Both the position numbers and the translations under genes were made by a program. Under the pieces are notes generated by a model. That model was not told the origin of the DNA, did not search any database, and worked only from the letters and a program-made list of their open reading frames with translations. Below, in pieces: positions 35,915 to 48,016 of a DNA stretch of 64,000 nucleotides. The stretch comes from Acanthacorydalis orientalis (lineage: Eukaryota; Arthropoda; Insecta; Megaloptera; Corydalidae): positions 27,626,606 through 27,690,605 of the forward strand of contig CM068316.1 in NCBI GenBank assembly GCA_034766995.1, written 5' to 3'. Position 1 is the stretch's first letter, and each line of letters opens with the position of its first letter.

Positions 35915-37119
35915 GCCTGCAAAGTTTGGAATAAAAATTTGGGCTCTATGTGACAGTGGAATAAATTTTACCTGAAACATGCAAGTGCATACAGGAAAAA
36001 GACCATACGAGGCACCATCACGAAATCAAGGACAGAAAGTAGTACTTGATTTAGTAAAAGACCTGAAAAGCCGAAATATCACATGCGATAATTTTTTTAC
36101 CGCCTACGATCTTGCTATAGAATTATTGAGGAAGAAAAATACGATCGTTGGTACGGTAAGATCCAACAAAACATTTTTACCAGTTTCCACAAAAGAAGAC
36201 ATTCTCCGGCGACCAGTATATTCGAGTAATTTTTATTTCACGGATAAGGTAACTTTAGTGGAATATGTTCCAAAAAAAATATAAGATTGTTAGTGTAATG
36301 AGTACTCTTCATCAGTACAACTTCTGCTGATGAAAAAATAACTACTAGAAGTAATTGATTTTTATAACAAGACAAAAGATGTTGATACACTGGATCAGTT
36401 GGTCGGTACTTACACAGTGAAGAGGAAAATCAACCGCATGGCACTGCGTTTATTTTTCAATGTGATTAACATATCTGGACTCGACGCTTATGTTCTGTGG
36501 TTAGAAACAGAACCGACTTGGAATAAAAATAAACTATTTCGAAGACGTTCGTTTCTGGAAGAACTTGGATCTCAGTTAGTGCATGAAGAAACAATGTAAC
36601 GACCGAATAAATCACACGGTAGGCATCACTTCACCTTATCAACAGCCCTCAGTAAGATGCTAAGGTAATGTTAAGGTTGTTTAATATTACTCCGATGTTT
36701 TCTGTTTGTACTTGTATATTGATACCGTGTATTCGGTGGCCATGAAAAGAGGAATGTTTTTAGTTAAAAGAGTACAGTCAAGTCTCAAACCGTTAATCAC
36801 ATGTTAAGTTGTGCTGAAGATTTTTCATATTAAAAACGTTTTCTATAATTCACTAAAGTGTTTTATGTACGCCAACACCTTCATCGTTAACTGCTAATGT
36901 ACCTGAACACTTTCCACAACCATCTATTTCAACAGGAAAATTTATTGTGAAAAGAGAAACATATCCTCAGGAGCTTAATTTCAAACGACCGAAAAGACAG
37001 TAAAGCATGTTTAGTATGTGAAAATTGTAGAAAATATATATGTGGCGATCATAAAAATGCCGTATATTTTTGTGATAATTGTAAAGAGTGTACAAATGTA
37101 ATAGCATTAAATAACTAAT

Positions 37120-38961
37120 GAAAATCTAAAGTATTTTAATAATTTACCTTTGAAAAACAATAAAGGTGATATTATGATATTATGAACCACAAAGACTTCA
37201 TACGTTATTTTTTCTGAGGATCGTATGAGTCTTAACTAATATTGTTTCAATGAATGGCAAACCACAAATTCTGCAAATCTCTCATTTCTGGGAAAATTTA
37301 TGTCAATGTTTGAACTTTCGCGTTCCATATTTTTTAGTTCCTGGAAAAGTGTATAAATGAAAATTAAATTTGTAATTATAAGTGAAACATAATAGGTTTA
37401 AGTACAACAAAATAATGAGAATTCAAAAACATCGCTTTTAATTTAGAGACAAAATTAGCATTTTGTTTAAAATTTCCAATTGTTTGAATCCTATTGCTGG
37501 TCACTGTATAATAATATATTAATATATCATTTTGCAAAAAGTATTATTTTACCATGTACACAAAACATCAAAATAAAATAAGTAAACATTAAAAGAGCAG
37601 CAATCAATTTATGGAAGCCTTGGATATCTTTAAAGTACTGTTAAAACAGTTTGCGAGTGTGATGATTTTAAAAACTAGCAACTCCATAACGATAACAAAT
37701 GAACTAGTTTCTTAAAGTGATTATTTTCTTCCGGATAATAAATATTATATGAAAAAGAAAACAATGTTTTAAATATGTCCTCAATTTTTTTTATGAAATT
37801 CTATATTTTTCAATTGATATTTAAGTATCTTTGACAATCTACGAATTATATTTCTGATAATTAAATATTTATGAAATTTCAATTTTTATTTGATATCTTT
37901 TACTATCATGCCCACAAATTTTCTAACAAATTCTTTATATGTTAGTAAATTGGCATCATTATTATTATAATTATCAAAATATTGTTTTTGTTTTATTATC
38001 AAACTTTTATATTTTATTAAAAATATTTCAACATTGAAACGCATTACATGATGAAAAAAAGCTATTTTACTTATAAAAGAAATAAATTTCATTTTTCTAT
38101 GTTGTAGTTAATATCACAAAATGTGTCAATACGCTAAAGAATATCAAACTAATAAATCTAATATAAAAAGGTTGACGACCTGATGTTTCCAAGTATGTTC
38201 TTTGAAATAACTTTTGTAGTTTATTCTTTCAATACGAAATATGTATATAACTCATATTTGACACATAAATAATGAAATTATATAAAAAAAAACATAAAAA
38301 AGTAAAACAATGTTATTTCATTCGCTTATTACAAAAACAGAGTGAATTCTATTCATCAGATTTTATAATTTATTTTGATATTATGGAATATTACTTATGT
38401 ATAACTATTTAATATTAAATTCTAGAAAATTTCTGTCATCTTAAAAATTTTAAACTGTTAATATTTTCATGTACCGTTAATTACATACAAAGAAATATAT
38501 TTATAATTTAAATAATTTCATAACTTCATATAACAATAATATGAGAACTTTTCAATTATTATTGTTACATTAAAGTTCTGAACGAATCTACAAATTGCTT
38601 TACGATAATGATGATGACATGAAAATAAATGTGAAAATAAGTTGACTTTTATTTATTATCATAATGTTTCATGCAATTTACTGGATTAAAATTGTATTAT
38701 ATTATTTATTCATTTCGAATCCCGTTTTTATAGCAATTTTCTGTGTTTTTATCTTCTAAATCATTCTTTCTTAGAATCATTATGATCGGTTTCAATAAAA
38801 ATGTCATCTTCAGATAGAAGGAAATGAAACTAACAGTAAAAAATTCTGCATAATTACATTTTTTTCGTTGTTTTTTTAATGTGAACGAAATTAAATCCTT
38901 TCTAAATTTCAAATTGTATTCTTTTGTTGATGACATTTGTTTACTATTTTGTATTCAAATA
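37120..38961. other. AT-rich DNA, no gene seen
   Basis: Small open frames at 37886-38092 and 38706-38936 have chance-like composition. Confidence 0.6.
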
Positions 38962-40270
38962 CAGAATGGCCCATTGGTCACGACTGGGTTTAAACAGTTA
39001 ATAAATTTAATGATTATTAATTTTGTTCTTTCTTTTTTCAAGAATTGTATTCAATAGTCAAGAAATTTATCATGGAAAATTTTTTAGCTCTCAATGCATC
39101 AAAACCGTACAATTTTACTTTAAACACCAGTATTAAGTGATTAGAATGCAACGAGCATATCTTTAACATTTTAATGTTGGATGGCAACCAATCGCCTTCT
39201 GAATCAATGATTCATTGTTTGGTTAATCGTTTCCAGCTACAGAGTTACGTAAGTGACCTTCTACGTGCCTGAAGATCACGTTGAACTAGGACAGAGGCAA
39301 ATATTCAATGTGTGTGACGAAGTATCGAAAAACAACCAGAAACGTCGACCCGGAAACAATCTACCCAATTGGATGTAGCTCGTACATCACTTCAGCGCAC
39401 ATTAAACGATTTAAACCTTTTTCTGTGCAAGATTCAACTGGTGTAGGACATAAAACCCGCAGATTATAAATGATAAATAGATTAAGCAGTCCTATTTCAA
39501 CAACAGGCGAGAGAAACAAACGGATTTATTCACTAGTTGATTATATCTGATGAGGCTCACTTCCTCCTAAACAGTTTCGTCAATAAGCAGAATCGCAGAA
39601 TTTGGAGTACCGAGAAACCAAGTTTTATATACCAACATAAATTGCACCCTGTTAAGTGCACGCTTTGAAGCGGAGTACCTTCACAGGAAATCATCGTACC
39701 GTTCATCTTCGAAAATGACAATGATAATATAGTAGCGGTCACTGGAGAACGATATCAGACCTTGCTTGAAAATATTGTACGCCTTGCAGTAGAAAATAGA
39801 GCTGGAATGTGGTTTCAGCAAGATGGAGTCACTTTTCATACAGCTGAAGCCACAATGCAACTTTTAAGAGATATTTTTGGAAAATAAATAATTTCGAGAA
39901 GATCTTCAATCGACTGATCGCCTCGCTCTCCAAATCTGACGGCCATTGGCTACTTTTTATGGGATTGCTTAAAAGAGGGGATATATATGAACAAGCCTTG
40001 GACAATTTCACAACTACAGGAGAACATTCACGCAGAAATTAGAGTACTACAGCCATCGACACTAACAGCTACCATGGAGCATGCCGTAGAAAGAGCCTGT
40101 CTTTTCGAAGCTGAAAATGGAAAGCATTTAAAATATTTTGCTTTTTGTTCATAGTGCGAATAAATCTTCTAGCTTTGTAGTTTATTATAATCAAATATGT
40201 AAGTAAAAATAATAATTAATCAAAAATTTTATTAACTGTTCAAACGCCGTCATGATTTATGAGACACCTC
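38962..40270 (+). mobile_element. Tc/mariner-superfamily element with long inner TIRs
   Basis: 1,309 bp flanked by TA. The left end contains GGTCACGACTGGGTTTAAAC followed by AGTTAATAAATTT; the right end read inward contains ATCATGACGGCGTTTGAACA followed by GTTAATAAAATTT. The inverted repeats extend over roughly 50 bp. Confidence 0.87.
39130..40155 (+). pseudogene. Tc/mariner-like transposase (DUF4817-HTH group) pseudogene
   Basis: The frame with interruptions reads RKTTRNVDPETIYPIG-like HTH sequence, ISDEAHFLLNSFVNKQNRRI (catalytic Asp 1), IVAVTGERYQTLLENIV, GMWFQQDGVTFHTAEATMQL (Asp 2), NLTAIGYFLWDCLKE and PWTISQLQENIHAEIRVLQP. These are the blocks of insect transposases often named DUF4817-domain or Tc3-like. 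The third site, normally PLDYFLWG, reads AIGYFLWD, so the catalytic Asp is Gly. In-frame stops and indels are also present. It is a full-length but inactive copy, related to the N-terminal relic at 62640-63262. Confidence 0.85.
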
Positions 40271-41278
40271 TATTAAGCTTTCAATCTAAATTAAATTAAA
40301 TGTTTTATAAAAGTCAAAACTATTAACTTATTTTTAGTATGTAATCTAAACATATTTTTTTAATAGTTTCCAATTATTTGTTTGGTATTTTTACATTTGA
40401 TGTTGTTTCGACAAACTGATAAGTTAAATATTGTATAACTCCTGCCTCAATACCAATTATTTGTAATATATTTTTACTAACGTTCATATTTGTTTTAATG
40501 CTGATATATTCGCTGAAAAATGAAAAAAAAAACAATCTACGCTGACTGAAAAAAATTGCATATTTCAGAATTCGATTTATCCAAGTGGATACTAAAATAC
40601 TCAAATATGACAAATGATATCTTGTTCAATTTTTGCACTTTTGTTTATTTTATCTGATTATATATTATTTTACTACATTTATTTGTGTGAATTTAATTAT
40701 GAGCAAGTAAACAAATTGACAATACATTTTAGTGGAAAGAGAACTATTAGAATCAATTGATTAAAAAATATTAACATTGATGACAAGAAAATCATAAACA
40801 GAAAATAATAATATATCATATTACATTTCTTATTGGAACAAAAGTTGAAATATGATCTATACACGGGTGAAAATATAAGTACGTTACCGTTCCATACAAT
40901 GAATTAAATTATTTTCCATTCTATAGAACTAATAAAAATGTTTTATATTGGTCATGGTAAATTTTTTACGTATTTATCTGCCATAAGTAGTTCCGGATTT
41001 TCAGCCATCCTCAAGTAGCTTCTTGATAAACTCGACAAGCTTAACAAAAAGCTACCTGAGGTTAATTCTAGAGATAAATCTAGTCTAAGAAGATAAATAC
41101 AAGAACGATTCATAACGTCCAAGATCTCAAAACAATAAACCAACGAGAGTACCAGGTATAAAAACAAAACAATAGAGACACCCGAATTGAAAAAAAATGA
41201 AATATTTAAAATAAAAAGCATAATAATATAACATTTTTATGAATGATATTGACCCAATGGATAACTATTTTTTAATCA
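40271..41278. other. AT-rich DNA, no gene confirmed
   Basis: A somewhat GC-richer patch at 40970-41160 includes an imperfect hairpin (CTCAAGTAGCTT / AAGCTACCTGAG) and an 89-codon minus frame without recognised similarity. Confidence 0.5.
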
Positions 41279-41521
41279 TTAACCCTTTCGGTGCTATGGG
41301 TGTGTAAACATGTCTAGTAGTTGGAACATTAGAGCACTATAGATGCGTATACACACCAACATTCATAGAACTGGGCACTGCGGTCGTATGGGCGTGCTTA
41401 CGCGCCCCCGGTATTTATCTACTGAAAGTATTGAAGTAAGAAGTGAGAAACGGATTTTTTGCGACAGTTATTTAAGATATGTTTCTAAGACTGGTTTCGT
41501 GAATTTAGAAATCCTTAAAAA

Positions 41522-42248
41522 ATGAATAAAGAAAAAAGCAAGTTTGATTTTATGGAAATTTTTACAAGAAGTGATAGTGAAAACGAAAATGATTCAATGT
41601 GAGACGATATAAGTGAATGTGAATTGTATGAAAGTGAACGATCGGCTAACTGTTTAACTTCTCCAACATTTCGAACATTCAAGCGAGGAATATTCACTTC
41701 GCCAGATTCAAAAGATTCAGAGTAGAATGATTTATCAATTGTTAATCGAAATCGGTCTAAATGAGCAAAAGTTCTCTCGTCGTGAAAATCATAAAATCAT
41801 GACCAGGATAATGAGGCGAGACTAATAAAAGATATTTTGTATCGTGATTTAAATCCAACAAACATAGTTGTGATGCACAAAATTCAGATTGTAAAGCAAA
41901 TGCCATTGATGATTTCACTGTTTTAAAAAAAATTCTTTTTTTACAGGTTGTAGTGAATGTATCTGATGCTTCTATTGTGCTGTATAGTTTTTTTAGAGAA
42001 GATTTAATAAATTTCATCATCGAAAAAACAATTCGTTATTACTTGGTTAAGAAAAGTGGAATAAAATCTAAATCTCTATTAAATATGTGGAAAAAATACT
42101 CTATGCAGTGATATGTATTGCTTTTTGGATGCTACTATGCTGATGATACGCTCAAAGAAACTTAATAAAACTTAAATGCGGTCAAGATCATCGATTACGA
42201 TTAACAAAAAAGCATTTTCCATTAGCATGTAAGAATGAGAAAAATTAC
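41522..42248 (+). pseudogene. piggyBac transposase N-terminal remnant
   Basis: ATG at 41522 opens MNKEKSKFDFMEIFTRSDSE, then acidic NENDS and DISECELYESE, as is usual at piggyBac N-termini. After stops and a frame change comes VSDASIVLYSFFREDLINFI and IEKTIRYY, matching the FFxxELxxxIxxxTNxY block. The central DDD catalytic core is missing. A short 3' stretch before the mariner insertion (about LTKKHFPL.C) joins across it to the Cys-rich tail at 43162. The copy is non-autonomous. Confidence 0.72.
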
Positions 42249-43159
42249 GAGGTCAGACAATTAAGTAATGCGACCGATTTTTTTTCTCGGCCTGTGGTAA
42301 CACTGCGAACCTGTAACTCCGCCACCGTAATAGCAGATCCCTACTCTCTCGATTGAGACCTTGAACACCCTCGTACGATCATTTCTTCGCCAGCTGTTTA
42401 GTGTTTTGTAACAACGCGCGAGTAGTGCATGTCACGAAATCACATCGCTCAAGATTATCTCGAGCAGGTTGAAAGTGATCCTACTCTTCTCGATCGAGTT
42501 ATTACTGGTGATGAAAGTTGGTTCTTTCAATATGACCCCGAAACTAAACGACAAAGCCAACAGTGGCTGTCCCCTGGAGCACTAAGGCCAAAGAAGGCGA
42601 GAATGAGCAAGTCCAAAGTGAAAACCATGTTGATTTGCTTCTTCGACAGCAAAGGGGTGGTTCACAAAGAGTTCGTACCACCTGGACAAACCGTAAATCA
42701 AGTATTCTACCGCAATATGCTCGAAAAATTACGAAAAAGGGTGCTCAGAGTGCGTCCAGAGATCGCGAAGACTTGGGTTCTGCATCACGACAATGCTCCC
42801 TGTCACAGTGCGTTCAGTGTCTCTCAGTTTTTGGCGTCTAAAGGCATGGAAACGTTACTACAACCGCCCTATTCACCGGACATGTCACCCTGCGACTTTT
42901 TCCTATTCCCCCACATAAAAAAATTCGTCAAAGGTCGACATTTTGACTCCGTTGAAGATATCCAAGAATCTGTGACGAGGGTACTCGGAGAGGTCCCACA
43001 AGAAGTGTTCCAGAATTGTTACGAAAACTGGAAAACTCGCTGGAATAAGTGTATAGATGCGGGAGGGGACTACTTTTAAGGGGATCGCAGCGATGTACCT
43101 TAATTTTTAAATATACTCGATTTTTGAATTTTGTCGCATTACTTAATTGTCTGACCTCG
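42249..43159 (+). mobile_element. Young mariner copy B, N-terminal deletion
   Basis: 911 bp, flanked by TA (42247-42248, 43160-43161), with the same TIR as copy A (CGAGGTCAGACAATTAAGTA...). It interrupts the piggyBac remnant. The deletion joins the 5' leader (…CATGTCACGAAA) directly to sequence just upstream of the first catalytic Asp. Confidence 0.95.
42429..43079 (+). CDS. Intact catalytic-domain-only mariner transposase ORF (216 aa)
   Basis: The deletion in copy B removed the normal start and both HTH motifs but brought an upstream ATG (42429) in frame with the catalytic half. The ORF runs without a stop: MSRNHIAQDYLEQVESDPTL, VITGDESWFFQYDPETKRQS (Asp28), [39 protein letters not shown] (Asp121), YSPDMSPCDFFLF (Asp156), and a normal end at CIDAGGDYF. 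The Asp121-Asp156 gap of 34 residues defines DD34D. A family transposase is about 340-350 residues, so roughly the first 130 are absent. Without a DNA-binding region it cannot recognise TIRs by itself; it could at most dimerise with, and perhaps interfere with, full-length enzyme. Whether it is transcribed is unknown. Confidence 0.85.
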   Translation: MSRNHIAQDYLEQVESDPTLLDRVITGDESWFFQYDPETKRQSQQWLSPGALRPKKARMSKSKVKTMLICFFDSKGVVHKEFVPPGQTVNQVFYRNMLEKLRKRVLRVRPEIAKTWVLHHDNAPCHSAFSVSQFLASKGMETLLQPPYSPDMSPCDFFLFPHIKKFVKGRHFDSVEDIQESVTRVLGEVPQEVFQNCYENWKTRWNKCIDAGGDYF

Positions 43160-43161
43160 TA

Positions 43162-43290
43162 CAAGATCTTCAATGCGAAAATGTATAGTCTGTAAAAAAC
43201 ATGGAAAAGACATAACTAGCATTACCAATATGAAATATCTAATGCAGGATTGTGCGTTGCTCGCTGTCTCCAGTCGTATCATACAATGCT
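43162..43290 (+). pseudogene. piggyBac C-terminal Cys-rich remnant
   Basis: Directly after the mariner the piggyBac coding remnant resumes as RSSMRKCIVCKKHGKDITS and later QDCALL, comparable with the RCxxCxxxG..R segment at the C-terminus of piggyBac transposases. It ends with a stop near 43290. It pairs with the N-terminal remnant at 41522-42248. Confidence 0.6.
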
Positions 43291-43507
43291 GAATAATTAA
43301 AGCTTTTGTTAAATACTTTTATAAATAATAAATTTTAAATATATTTTTTTATTTCTAAACGACCTTAAATTCAATACCTGCAAAGATATCATAACATGTC
43401 TTAACGCGTTGTTTAAAAGGTATTCGGGGGTAAGGCGTGCCGCATACACTAGAGTATACCACGCATGCGCGACACACATCAAAAGTATTTAGCACCGAAA
43501 GGGTTAA

Positions 43508-45430
43508 ATAAATATTTGAGAAAAAACGATACCTGTTGATAACTTCGTGGTCGAGAGATATTTGAAATTATAATTTGTGGATAACAGTATAAAATAAAAC
43601 GCCATGTAAGTCATTTTACACTAAAGAAAGCTAAGTGTTAATGTATCTAAAATTAATTCATCCTTTGTTATATATGCTAAAAAATAACATTTAATTACAT
43701 TATAAGGAAGGACATATCATACATAATCTTATATATACGGATACAATAGATTTAATATACAAATTTTGTTTATCTTACATCAAATTCTTACATATAAACG
43801 TTTAAATAATGATCATATATACTATTTAATTATTTAATTGCCGACTATTTTATTTAATAATACATTTTAAACACGGATACATTCATTATAATACACAATA
43901 TATCTTATTTGAGCAATCAAACGTTTTTATTTAGCTAGCTGGTAAATAATAACAGGAGAGATAAAACAACAGAAATACCAGTAAGTAGAATAAAATATTA
44001 TTCATTCATTCTTATACTTCTAGTTTTTAACATTGAAATGATAAAATAGTAAAGATCATTAATTTTCTGTCCGAAAATGTTAGAAAGGATGTACATGTGG
44101 AATTTGTCGTTGCATTTTTTATCCATATATTTTAAAATTAACTCAGTTCGAAAAGACTTATTATAAGGGACAGAGACAAGTATTACATGATAAAAATCTT
44201 CTACTTCGCCGAGTTACAGTTTGTACATATTAAAGATCCCGGGTAGACGTAATACCTTTTGATATTATTTTAAAATGTTTAGTGCCCATAACTCTTAACT
44301 GACTGAATACTTTGATTTTATCAAACTAAATTCTTATCTTTAAATATAGTTCTATTCCATTATTACGATTATATTATTACGAGTTATATTTCGATGCTAA
44401 TATGTTCTTTATCCAAATCATTTATGTTTTTTTCGCATTGTATTATAATATTTTTTATTTCTTTTTTAACAATTGCAAAATCTTGAGTCTTCCAGATATT
44501 CTCATAATTTAAACTATTTAATACGTTTTTAAGTTGCTATTCCCTGTTATATTTAATTACATTATCAAGAGAGTTGTCTAGTTTTTAAGTCTGTTAAAAT
44601 ACATTTTAGCATATCTATTATCGTCCACATGGAGTGTATAATATTAGTATGATCAACTTGCACTTTAAATATTTCAAATTATTATAAAAATATTTACTAA
44701 ATAATTACAGATCATAATCAATCTCATAATGTATAATTACTTTCTTCATGGAAACATGTGTTTTTTCCACTGAACATGTTTTTCAACGATGAGATAGTAA
44801 AATATTATATTTTAATACAATTTTAAAGATGAACATTTACATATTTTCTTGACATTTCGAATACTACAAAAATAAAACGACGAAATTTCAAACAATTCAG
44901 TGATTTTATTTATCCAAAATTATCTAATTTACGTATACTTTTTTTTGAAAATTTTATTACTAAAATATACTAATTTTACGACTGGACGTAACTATTCATT
45001 TTTTATACAACGATTTATAATTAAAAAATCATTTAATTATGATACAATATAACGTTTGTTGTATAATACATAACAGATACACAATGATCTTCCAGTTAAC
45101 CGTTTAATATTCTAATATGATGAAGTGAAATGAAACATAAAATTAATATTAAAACTTCCAACTTTGTAATTACAATTTTACTGTCAAAAGTAGTTGTCTT
45201 ATCTGAAAATGTTAGTGAATGTATAAATGTATGCAAAACACATTTAAACGTTCTAAATTCAAAAAAAAAATCGTTACTATATTATGACTAATACATAACT
45301 TACAAATAAACTGTATATTTCTGACGCAAGCTTCAACATTTAAGCATACGACAAACTATTTTAATTCTTTCATTTTATGTAATCAGTAATATAATTCCTG
45401 TATAATAATGAAAAATAAATATCACGGATG
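43508..45430. other. AT-rich DNA, no gene seen
   Basis: Nearly 2 kb with no recognised coding block. A short GC-richer part at 44160-44260 is unassigned. Confidence 0.6.
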
Positions 45431-45433
45431 TAC

Positions 45434-45520
45434 ATTATATACCAAGGGTGAGTAAACTGTCGCATGCGGATACCAAAGCTAGTCTGTGCAGTTCCCGAGT
45501 CAATATTGGATTCCATTTCC
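45434..45520 (+). mobile_element. Possible solo hAT end
   Basis: CCAAGGGTGAGTAAACTGTC followed by GCATGCGGATACC resembles hAT termini of the CAGGGGTGRGCAAACTKKCGGCCCGCGG type. No partner end or target duplication was found. Confidence 0.4.
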
Positions 45521-45929
45521 ATTTTTCCTAAGCTTTTATATTAATAATCTATAGCAGTATTGTATGTACCAATATTAGGATATTTTATATATAAAAGGGT
45601 AATTCAGATTATCTTTTCAAACATCCATATGCATTTTGTGTCCAAACTGCTGCTTAATGTAGCTCTACGATTATGGGCAATCCTTAAAAAAGATATGAAA
45701 CTAAACAATTTTGTTAATTAGAACTTGCTGAATGAAATAAAAGTAAATTCGAGACGAATTATTGTGTAAATTTTTGAGAAAAATATCTTTAAAAATGTAA
45801 ATTTTAACACGGTCGCAGAAACTTTTAACTGCAAAAAGAAGATTCAATCAGTCTCCAACGAGTAGTGATTAAACATATTCTGTTTTGGTGAGTAGGACTA
45901 GTATATAGTTATATTTTTTATTATTTATA
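45521..45929. other. AT-rich spacer, no gene seen
   Basis: No recognised signal. Confidence 0.6.
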
Positions 45930-46009
45930 TTAGGTACGATTATAATTGCGGTTTTGGATATGAATTTGAAGGTCATAAACCAACCTCAATTATTTTTCTA
46001 CCAACCTCA
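45930..46009. mobile_element. 80-bp miniature mariner (both TIRs, almost no interior)
   Basis: The left part TTAGGTACGATTATAATTGC and GGTTTT resembles the 5' TIR of the 3720/62039 family. The right part AATTTGAAGGTC... then CAATTATTTTTCTACCAACC is the family's 3' end. Only about 20 bp lie between. Confidence 0.6.
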
Positions 46010-46079
46010 TTTTAAAGTAATATTTTCTATGACTCTTGAGCATTCAAAAATGCTTGAAACATTATATATAACTCTTATT

Positions 46080-47217
46080 ATCGAAAAATTACCCACTCCT
46101 GTTATATATTTTTATTTATATCAAAATATTCGATTAACATTTTTTAAACAGTATGAATAAATAAATATACATATTGGTTGAATAGCTCATTTTTGAACTG
46201 TGACATTTCATGAAACAATATAGAATATGAGAGTATTATTTTATTTTTTATTAACTGCAATATATTTTACACCAAACAACAAAATTAATATTCATTTGAA
46301 TTTAAACTTATATGAAATTTATTTCAAGGAAATGAATTTTTATAAATTACTTGGCAATATTTAATATTTCATATATGTAATAACACATTTTATAACTTAA
46401 TAATTGATTATCAGATATTTTAAGATAGTGTTGTTATTATATTATAGTATATCACTTGTAGTTGTCATTTTCGAAATGAATTAAAATTGGAACCAAATTA
46501 TCATTTTTAAAAATGGTCTTTTATTCATAGAAATTGTATCTGTACCTTGGTGCCATGAAGATAATAGAAATGATTTCAAAATGTGCATGAAAACATGATG
46601 GAAACTAATTGAAAATTTTTGATCAAGATTAAATCCTTATTATGAATCGAAAAATTGCCCACTCCTGTTATATATTTTTATTTATATCAAAATATTACGA
46701 TTAACATTTTTTAAACAGTATGAATAAATAAATATACATATTGGTTGAATATATCATTTTTGAACTGTGACATTTCATGAAACAATATAGAATATGAGAG
46801 TATTATTTTATTTTTTATTAACTTCAATATATTTTACACCAAACAACAAAATTAATACTCATTTGAATTTAAACTTACATGAATTTTATTTGAAGGAAAT
46901 GAATTTTAATAAATTAATTGGAAATATATAATATTTCATATATGTAATAACACATTTTATAACTGAATAATTGATTATCAGATATTTTATGATAGTGTTG
47001 TCATTATGTTATAGTGTATCACTTATAGTTGTGTCATTTTCAAGGTGAATTAAAATGGTAATCAAACTACCATTTTAAGAAATGGTCTTTTATTCAAAAA
47101 TTGTATCTGTACCTTGGTGCCATGAAGATAACAGAATTTATTTCAAAATGTCATAAACAACATGATGAAAACTTATTGACATTTTTTGATCAAGAGTAAA
47201 TCCTTATTAAGAACCGA
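46080..47217. repeat. 566-bp tandem duplication (two copies)
   Basis: Unit 1 begins ATCGAAAAATTACCCACTCC at 46080, unit 2 begins ATCGAAAAATTGCCCACTCC at 46646, and a third junction CCGAAAAATT occurs at about 47214. The two units align over their whole length with scattered substitutions and small indels. No coding or transposon signal is seen inside. The unit starts shortly after the miniature mariner, which is not itself duplicated. Confidence 0.92.
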
Positions 47218-48016
47218 AAAATTCATTTCTAAGGAAAAAAGTTTACGAATTTATCAGTTATCGGTTATAAAATACAATGCAATAAAAATATTATTTATTT
47301 GTAAGACTCAATACCATAATTTCTAAATTCATATTATTCTAGCTGCTTAAATCAAACGTTGCAGAACAAAAAAATACCTAAACATGTGAACAAAAAAATA
47401 TTCGTTAGAAGTGCAATTCAAATGGATACGTATTTACGAGCAAGCAAACGAATAACGAAGAAAAATATCCTCAAAATTCTCATTCCGGATTAAGAATGTA
47501 AATACGTAATAAGAAGATGTTTGCAAAAATAACAATAATACCATTTTGCATGCATAATATTTTATGTATATACGCACGTAAAATGTTTCCTTCTAAGTAT
47601 ACATTTTGTATGAATTATGATCACTGGAAATGGTACTCTCTATAATTTATGACTGGGTAGTCTCCAGTACGAGTTAAGCTCTTTTTCTCTTTTACCCTTC
47701 TTGATATTTTAGTAAACAACTGAATACAGTTTCAGTTAAACATTTCGAAACCAATTCTGTGTATATATATATATATACATGCATTTTTTAAAATATAATC
47801 GGATATTCAAGTAAATATAATAATGAAATAAAATAACAAATAATTTGAATATTGTTATGTAAGAACTAATTTAAAAAATCTTTGTACTTTACATACAAAA
47901 TTCTAAATCTCGACTAAATGATGAGTTATTTACAATTGTACTAATATAATTAATTCTTTTACTATATCTATTAATAAACAGCAAGACGGAATTATTTTTT
48001 TCTCTATTAATATAAA
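47218..48016. other. AT-rich DNA with a short (TA)n tract
   Basis: (TA)n at about 47762-47777. No gene seen. Confidence 0.6.

Larger units (their letters stand above)
35202..37119 (+). pseudogene. piggyBac transposase pseudogene with internal (TA)n tract
   Basis: Blocks in order: SKDKKVTWTNVL; NLYKRPLLTIQIKR-type leader; HITIQAYIGMLILAGVYKSH; SIFRATISKQYFEKLNRIIL and FDNKRY (stop); TVDEHLIAF (first catalytic Asp); the (TA)n tract at 35852-35911; MKPAKFGIKIWALCDS; ITCDNFFTAYDLAIELL (second Asp); TLVEYVPKK; DVDTLDQLVGTYTVKRKINR (third Asp); FFNVINISGLDAYVLW; and a C-terminal Cys-rich finger ending SKACLVCENCRKYICGDHKN plus further CxxC pairs near 37080. This is the full domain order of a DDD piggyBac transposase, which would cut and paste at TTAA. 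Stops, frameshifts, a 14-bp triplication at 35358 and the microsatellite have inactivated it. No TIR or TTAA pair could be placed. Confidence 0.92.
41283..43503 (+). mobile_element. piggyBac element with perfect TIRs, hosting mariner copy B
   Basis: Perfect 14-bp terminal inverted repeats CCCTTTCGGTGCTA at 41283-41296 and 43490-43503, each flanked by TTAA (41279-41282 and 43504-43507), the piggyBac hallmark. Subterminal sequence is also inverted (CGTGCTTACGCGCCCCC left; GGCACGCCTTACCCCCG on the right, read inward). Removing the 911-bp mariner leaves about 1.3 kb, so the piggyBac is itself internally deleted. Confidence 0.95.
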
